Below are positions 4,583 through 8,735 of a stretch of 8,735 nucleotides of DNA, in pieces. This DNA is from JAAFHS01 sp031396505 (GTDB lineage: Bacteria > Pseudomonadota > Alphaproteobacteria > Rhodobacterales > Rhodobacteraceae). Within the stretch, counting starts at the first letter, position 1; each line of letters starts with the position of its first letter. The notes beneath the pieces were generated by a model. That model was not told the DNA's origin, ran no database searches, and was given only the letters and a program-made list of their open reading frames with translations. The position numbers and the translations under genes are program-made. The stretch is from positions 1 to 8,735 of the forward strand of contig JANNKX010000163.1 in assembly GCA_031396505.1 (NCBI GenBank), written 5' to 3'.

Positions 4583-6874
4583 TCAGCCTGCGATCTTACG
4601 CGCCTCGGCCAGCAGGGCCGATGTTTCGGTCAGGGCGAACTGCCCACGCTTCACCTTGACGATGCGGCCATCGCGCAGCAATGCGCCAAAGCTGCGCAAT
4701 TCGTCTTCGCGCGTCACATCATCCCCCGTCACGCTGGCAAACTGGCGCAGCAGCTGTGGCCGGGTAAAGCTGTCTCGCCCTTCGACCGCTGCACCATAGG
4801 CGGCGGCGGCTTCCAGCAGGTCGGGCAATCCGTTTGCGCCCACACGGTCCGCGAATTCGGCAAACCCGCGCGCATCGCCAAAGATGTTGTCCGGATCGGT
4901 ATCCACGTCTTCGTCGGCCTCGGATTCCATGTCAAACGCGTCGTCATAGGCCGGTTGCAGTGCCGCCGCCGTCTGCGCCGTCACGCGGCGCGGGCGTACC
5001 GGGCTGACGGCCAGCGGGGCTGCGGGACGGTCGATCCGCTGTTCCGATACCAACACTAACGGTGCCGGTCGTTCGCTCGTACCCGGTGCACCGGCCGGGC
5101 GCACGGGGCGCACCGTGCGCGCAAGGTCGTTGCGGTAGGGTTCGGTGCGCGTCGCCTCAACCTCTTCCACCGGCTTTGGCTTGGCCCCAAAGCGTTCTGC
5201 GATCGTGGCGGCCACCGCCGCCTTCAGATGCGCAATCGACGACAGCCGACGGCGGTTTTCCGGCACGGCCATTTCCGATTGGGTCTGCTCCAGAAGGCGA
5301 CGTACCGAATCTTCCTGCACGCCTGCGTCGCGGGTCGCCTCTGGCACCGTCATCATCGTCGACACTTGCCGTTGCAGATCGGCGTTGGCATCCATCTCGA
5401 CCATCATCCCAGACAACTGACGGCGCAACGCATCATCTGCGTCTTGCGTCCGGCTGTCCGCGCTGGTTGTGTCCGCCTCAAGCGCCGCCAGCTCGCGCTG
5501 CAATTCTGCCTCGGCATCGTCCGGCAAAACCGCCGCCACTGGCGCAACCAGAACCGCCTCCGCACGGTCAACCGCAATATCGGGATTGCGACGCACGCGA
5601 ATGACACGCGCCCGCGCCCGCTGGGCTTTTTCCAGCAGCGCAGGAGAGTCCACTGCGACGGCCGGGGTCACGTCGGCCATTGTGGGTTCCGCCCCAACTG
5701 TAACCGCTGCGGCCATCTCGACCATTTCGGGCAAATCGTCATCCGCATCCGCCGCGACCGTTTCGGGCAAATCATCATCAGCATCCGCCGCGACCGTTTC
5801 GGGCATATCGTCGTCAGCATCCATCGCAACCGTTTCGGGCATATCGTCGTCGGCATCCGCCGCGCCCATCTCGGGCAAATCGTCATCCGCATCCGCTGCA
5901 GCCACTGCTCGCAGATCAGCGTCCATGTGTGCCACATCCAAGACGGCATCAGCGTCCGCCGCGATCCCGTCAAACGGCTCATCGGCAATCAGCAGTTCTG
6001 CGGGCAGCTCATCCGCCTGGGACCACGCTTCGTCGTCGTCGCCGGTCAGCACGTCCCGCAGCGCGTCTTCCACCGCGTCCAGTTCGTTGTCCCCGTCCGA
6101 CATGATATCAGCCAGCAACGACACATCCATTGCCGCAATATCGGCACCGTCGGTCACAGCATCTGCCACCACCGGCGCATCCATCGCCGCCAGATTGGCC
6201 AGCATCGTGTCATCATGCGCATCGCGCGCCACAGCGTCCGCATCCGCCACGCCGTCAAGGCTCGCCAGATCTGCGATCAGATCGTCGCTGTCGTCCAATT
6301 CGGGCGCAGCCACGGCGATTGGCTGGTCCGGCGCAAACGCATCCGTATCATCAACCGGCGCAAATGCCTCATCTGCGTGTTGATCTTCGGTGAAATCCGA
6401 CAGTGCGACCGCCACAGGCAGCGCAACCTTCGGTTCCGCCAAGGCCACAGCCGCGCGGATTTTTGCCAGCCGTGCCGCCACCCCGTCCGGCATCGCATTC
6501 AGGCCCGGAGCCGCACCCCCCGGCGCATCCGCAACCACCGCGCGCGGCGGTTCTGCCACCAGCTGCGGCATCGCAACCGGCACCTCTGCCGCCACCGCAG
6601 GCGTCTCTGGTTCATCCACATCCGACGCCCGCAGGATCACGCCATTGTCCTGCACCTGCGCCTCGACCCGGCGATGCACTTCGCGTTCGGCAATCTTGTG
6701 CAGCATCGCTGCATCCGGCTGCGGTGGTTCCGCACCAAAGTACCGATCACCTGCTGCAAGATCACGGAAGTATTCCGCAATGGCCTTCATCGTGTTGAAA
6801 GGGTCATCAAACCCTTCCAGCGTACAAGAGAAGGTGCCATAGGACACCGTAAGGATCTTGCTTGCTCCGATCAT
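4583..6874 (-). CDS. Large acidic repeat protein with winged-helix-like C-terminus, function unknown
   Basis: From the ATG at 6874 this encodes 763 residues. The frame also allows a TTG start at 6895 (770 residues) with AAGG 7 nt upstream. I prefer the ATG because the conserved text begins right after it (ILTVSYGTFSCTLEGFDDPF). Residues 1 to ~88 form a compact conserved-looking head. Residues ~89-393 are very rich in Asp and Ala and probably disordered, and include five 12-residue repeats (327-386). Residues ~450-560 are helical and charged, with coiled-coil character (EAELQRELAALEAD, RRLLEQTQSEM). A Pro/Arg-rich linker follows. The last ~100 residues (FGDARGFAEFADRVG to the end) have a winged-helix-like ending: RSFGALLRDGRIVKVKRGQF. 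There is no signal peptide or membrane segment. I recall similar Rhodobacterales proteins with only loose names; no chemotaxis or lipoprotein motif is visible here. Confidence 0.85.
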   Translation of the reverse strand: MIGASKILTVSYGTFSCTLEGFDDPFNTMKAIAEYFRDLAAGDRYFGAEPPQPDAAMLHKIAEREVHRRVEAQVQDNGVILRASDVDEPETPAVAAEVPVAMPQLVAEPPRAVVADAPGGAAPGLNAMPDGVAARLAKIRAAVALAEPKVALPVAVALSDFTEDQHADEAFAPVDDTDAFAPDQPIAVAAPELDDSDDLIADLASLDGVADADAVARDAHDDTMLANLAAMDAPVVADAVTDGADIAAMDVSLLADIMSDGDNELDAVEDALRDVLTGDDDEAWSQADELPAELLIADEPFDGIAADADAVLDVAHMDADLRAVAAADADDDLPEMGAADADDDMPETVAMDADDDMPETVAADADDDLPETVAADADDDLPEMVEMAAAVTVGAEPTMADVTPAVAVDSPALLEKAQRARARVIRVRRNPDIAVDRAEAVLVAPVAAVLPDDAEAELQRELAALEADTTSADSRTQDADDALRRQLSGMMVEMDANADLQRQVSTMMTVPEATRDAGVQEDSVRRLLEQTQSEMAVPENRRRLSSIAHLKAAVAATIAERFGAKPKPVEEVEATRTEPYRNDLARTVRPVRPAGAPGTSERPAPLVLVSEQRIDRPAAPLAVSPVRPRRVTAQTAAALQPAYDDAFDMESEADEDVDTDPDNIFGDARGFAEFADRVGANGLPDLLEAAAAYGAAVEGRDSFTRPQLLRQFASVTGDDVTREDELRSFGALLRDGRIVKVKRGQFALTETSALLAEARKIAG
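5717..5896 (-). repeat. Five tandem 36-bp repeats inside the acidic-protein gene
   Basis: The landmark TCGGGC recurs at 5727, 5763, 5799, 5835 and 5871, exactly 36 bp apart. Each unit encodes a 12-residue repeat of the type ADADDDLPETVA, with L/M and T/M exchanges. The DNA copies are nearly identical, including at third codon positions, which points to recent slippage or unequal recombination. Copy number may vary between strains. Confidence 0.92.
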
Positions 6875-6910
6875 CGGATGCTCACTTTCTGCCAAACTAC
6901 AGCCTTCACT

Positions 6911-6951
6911 TTACCCACAGGCTGTTCGAATTCGTGGACAGACAAGGGTAA
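6911..6951. promoter_or_regulatory. Nested dyad symmetry between divergent genes
   Basis: TTACCC (6911-6916) and GGGTAA (6946-6951) flank CTGT (6922-6925) and ACAG (6938-6941). These flank the palindrome CGAATTCG (6927-6934). All three have centres within about 1 bp of 6931. The gap between the acidic-protein gene and the thiamine diphosphokinase gene is short, so this could be a shared operator. I could not place clear promoter hexamers. Confidence 0.3.
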
Positions 6952-6966
6952 TTTGAAGGATTGATT

Positions 6967-7674
6967 ATGGCCTTGAACCTTTCATCTGCCTTAATTGGGA
7001 ACAGTATCGGCATGAATCGGGTGATTGTTCAATCCTTGGCAGGGGTCACCCTCGTGGGGGGCGGCCCGGTTTCCGCCGCCCGCCTTGCTGCCGCGCGCCT
7101 GTTGGCACCTGATGTCGTTGCCGCCGACGGCGGGGCCGACCACTGTCTGCGTCACGGCGTGATGCCGCGTGCCGTCATCGGCGATTTCGATTCGATTTCG
7201 CCTGCGGTGCGTGCTGCCATCGACCCCGCCCGCCTGCACCCGATCCCCGAACAGGACAGCACCGATTTTGACAAGGCGCTGCGCTCTATCGCTGCCCCCT
7301 TTGTGCTCGCACTGGGGTTTGTCGGCGCGCGCGTCGATCATGGGTTGGCGGTGTTTTCCGCCCTTGTGCGCCATGCCGACCGCGCCTGCATCGTCATCGG
7401 CCCGCGCGATGTCATCTTTCATGCGCCCGCGCAGATGCGCCTGCACATGCGCATGGGCGACCGTGTGTCGCTGTTTCCCATGGCCCCGGTGACCGGGCGC
7501 AGCACGGGCCTGTACTGGCCGATTGACGGCATTGCCTTTGCCCCTGCAGGCCCTGTCGGCACATCAAACCGCGCCAGCCTGCGCACCGTTGACCTTGCCT
7601 TTGACGGCCCCGGCATGCTGGTGATCCTGCCCCGCGCGCGGCTGGATCAGGCGATTGCCGCCGTGCGTCGCTAA
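6967..7674 (+). CDS. Thiamine diphosphokinase
   Basis: This cytoplasmic enzyme transfers pyrophosphate from ATP to thiamine to give thiamine diphosphate. From the ATG at 6967 it has 235 residues, near the family norm. Family motifs are VVAADGGADHCL (residues ~50-61), MPRAVIGDFDSIS (~66-78, with the metal-binding acids of GDFDS), DSTDFDKAL (~97-105) and GARVDHGLA (~120-128). A C-terminal beta part includes GTSNRAS. The start at 6967 is backed by GAAGGA (6955-6960) with 6-nt spacing. A TTG at 6961 abuts that site and is unlikely. The ATG at 7012 would begin closer to the conserved text (NRVIVQSLAGVTLVGGG) but has a poorer ribosome site. The gene is divergent from the acidic-protein gene and convergent with the transporter, overlapping it by 4 nt. 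Symbols used for this family include thiN and tnr3-like names, so I leave the symbol blank. Confidence 0.92.
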   Translation: MALNLSSALIGNSIGMNRVIVQSLAGVTLVGGGPVSAARLAAARLLAPDVVAADGGADHCLRHGVMPRAVIGDFDSISPAVRAAIDPARLHPIPEQDSTDFDKALRSIAAPFVLALGFVGARVDHGLAVFSALVRHADRACIVIGPRDVIFHAPAQMRLHMRMGDRVSLFPMAPVTGRSTGLYWPIDGIAFAPAGPVGTSNRASLRTVDLAFDGPGMLVILPRARLDQAIAAVRR

Positions 7675-8615
7675 CCGTTCGGCCCTGCTGCCAGATCCGC
7701 CAGCACATCGCGCCTCCGGTTGCGCGCATAGATCCGCTCGCGGTGGATCAGGTACAGCCCCGATGCCACGATCACCCCGATCCCCGCCCAGGTCAGGCCG
7801 TTGGGAAAGTCGCCAAACACCGCATAACCCAAGGCCACCGCCGCCACGATCTCAAGATAGTGCAACGGGGCCAGCGTGGCCGAGGGCGCGAATTTCAACG
7901 CATAGGTCATGCAGATATGGCTGAGCGCCGCCCAGAACCCCACGCCGAACATCCACAGCCACATCAGATTGTCCGCAGGCCAGATCGCATCCAGATCGGC
8001 AATCCCGGACCCGTCAAACATCCACAGCAGCGGCACACAGATCGCAGCCCCCGCCAGCGACGTGTGCATCTGCATCGTCACCGGATGCATGTGGGCCGCC
8101 ATCGCGCGCGTTGACAGCATGTAGAACGCAAAGAAAAACGCCGTGCCCAGCGGCCACAGCGCGATGTAGCCAAACACCGCCAGCGACGGCTGGATCACCA
8201 GTAATGCCCCGTAAAAACCGACAGCGCAGGCCCCGATCCGGCGCGGCCCCACCTCATCACCAAACAGATAGGCCCCAAGAATCAACAGGATGAACGGCTC
8301 CACAAAGGCAATCGCCAGTGCATCGGCGACCGGCATCACCGCGATCCCCGACACAAAGCTGTAAGTCGACAGGATCAACCAGACCGCGCGCAGCGTCACC
8401 ATCCCCGCCACACGGCGGCTGATGCCCCAAGACAGGCCCATCACGATGACCACGGGCAGCATCAATGCCGCCTGCACCACAAACCGCGCTGTCGTGATCT
8501 GCCCCACCGGCACGCCGCCTTCGGCAGCAAGTTTGGATGCCACATCCAGCAACGGAGCCAGCGCGCAGAATGCAAGCATCAGCACAACGCCCGGCAGGAT
8601 ACGGTCGGTGGTCAT
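7671..8615 (-). CDS. DMT-superfamily transporter with two EamA domains
   Basis: This 314-residue inner-membrane protein has about ten hydrophobic helices in two five-helix EamA repeats (residues ~8-141 and ~148-292). That is the standard drug/metabolite transporter layout. Useful landmarks are TTARFVVQAALMLP, VADALAIAFVEPFILLILGA and GDEVGPRRIGA in the first repeat, and SATLAPLHYLEIVAAVALGY in the second. The basic tail HRERIYARNRRR should lie in the cytoplasm. The substrate is unknown; family members move amino acids, nucleotides or S-adenosylmethionine. The ATG is preceded directly by GGGG, only 4 nt after the stop of the serine dehydratase gene, with no normally spaced ribosome site. Coupled translation is therefore likely, and this context makes an amino-acid or related substrate a reasonable guess only. 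Confidence 0.93.
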   Translation of the reverse strand: MTTDRILPGVVLMLAFCALAPLLDVASKLAAEGGVPVGQITTARFVVQAALMLPVVIVMGLSWGISRRVAGMVTLRAVWLILSTYSFVSGIAVMPVADALAIAFVEPFILLILGAYLFGDEVGPRRIGACAVGFYGALLVIQPSLAVFGYIALWPLGTAFFFAFYMLSTRAMAAHMHPVTMQMHTSLAGAAICVPLLWMFDGSGIADLDAIWPADNLMWLWMFGVGFWAALSHICMTYALKFAPSATLAPLHYLEIVAAVALGYAVFGDFPNGLTWAGIGVIVASGLYLIHRERIYARNRRRDVLADLAAGPNG

Positions 8616-8619
8616 CCCC

Positions 8620-8735
8620 CTAACAATTCGGCACGTTCACAGCGAGGCCACCCAGCGAGGTTTCCTTGTACTTTTCGTGCATATCCTTGCCCGTCTGGCG
8701 CATCGTCTCGATGCACACATCCAGCGACACAAGGT
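8620..8735 (-). CDS. sdaA: L-serine dehydratase (L-serine ammonia-lyase), C-terminal fragment cut by window edge
   Basis: On the minus strand the frame reading in from the right edge encodes the last 37 residues, ending MRQTGKDMHEKYKETSLGGL then AVNVPNC and TAG. The DM-x-x-KYKET-x-x-GGLAVN ending and terminal cysteine are characteristic of the single-chain iron-sulfur L-serine dehydratases, which convert serine to pyruvate and ammonia. In the Legionella enzyme the C-terminal cysteine enters the active site as a ligand of the [4Fe-4S] cluster, and this protein keeps that residue. The gene precedes the EamA transporter by 4 nt, so both are probably on one transcript. Only the 3' end is visible, so the symbol rests on this short but distinctive tail. 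Confidence 0.88.
   Translation of the reverse strand, partial: LVSLDVCIETMRQTGKDMHEKYKETSLGGLAVNVPNC

Noticed and set aside
5717..5896. Regular 36-bp repeats as a CRISPR array
   Set aside because: The units are contiguous without unique spacers and stay in frame within a coding gene, so they are a coding tandem repeat.
5469..6383. 304-codon Ser/Ala-rich open frame on the plus strand
   Set aside because: It is another antisense shadow of the acidic low-complexity region; its apparent repeats mirror the 36-bp array.
5228..6964. 578-codon open frame on the plus strand opposite the acidic-protein gene
   Set aside because: It is rich in His/Arg/Ile in the pattern expected from reading GC-biased Asp/Ala codons backwards, has no family motif and no supported start. 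The minus-strand frame has conserved domains.

Overview
The window reads as chromosomal DNA of a Rhodobacteraceae-type alphaproteobacterium. The support is the high GC content, the purA-DUF2842 pair, the alphaproteobacterial style of the RpoD C-terminus, and several small secreted or acidic proteins of a kind I associate with Rhodobacterales. The genus cannot be fixed from the sequence alone. Most of the window is ordinary core genome. No rRNA, tRNA, CRISPR array, insertion sequence or prophage gene was seen, and no gene-free stretch exceeds 300 bases.

Layout, left to right. (1) The 3' part of rpoD, the housekeeping sigma factor, runs in from the left edge and is followed 15 nt later by a small cupin gene. 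(2) A palindromic repeat element (about 1333-1411) separates the cupin from a leftward Phd/YefM-Doc toxin-antitoxin pair. That pair has an ATGA overlap and an AT-rich promoter/operator. (3) Two small, divergently transcribed genes each encode a secreted protein with two cysteines. (4) purA and a DUF2842 membrane protein form a rightward pair that ends in a strong hairpin spanning the last stop codon. (5) A leftward gene encodes a very acidic protein of about 763 residues, with five exact-period 36-bp repeats and a winged-helix-like C-terminus. (6) Divergent from it is a thiamine diphosphokinase gene. The short gap between them holds nested inverted repeats. (7) A leftward DMT/EamA transporter converges on the kinase gene with a 4-nt stop overlap. 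It lies 4 nt downstream of the 3' end of an L-serine dehydratase gene that enters from the right edge.

How the genes relate. purA (AMP synthesis), thiamine diphosphokinase (cofactor synthesis) and rpoD (transcription) are housekeeping genes. The toxin-antitoxin pair is the only clear accessory module. The serine dehydratase-transporter pair is probably one transcript with coupled translation. The least explained items are the acidic repeat protein, the StbD-like antitoxin paired with a Doc toxin, the cupin with an altered metal motif, and several non-coding symmetries. I do not see compelling evidence for a wholly new multi-gene system.
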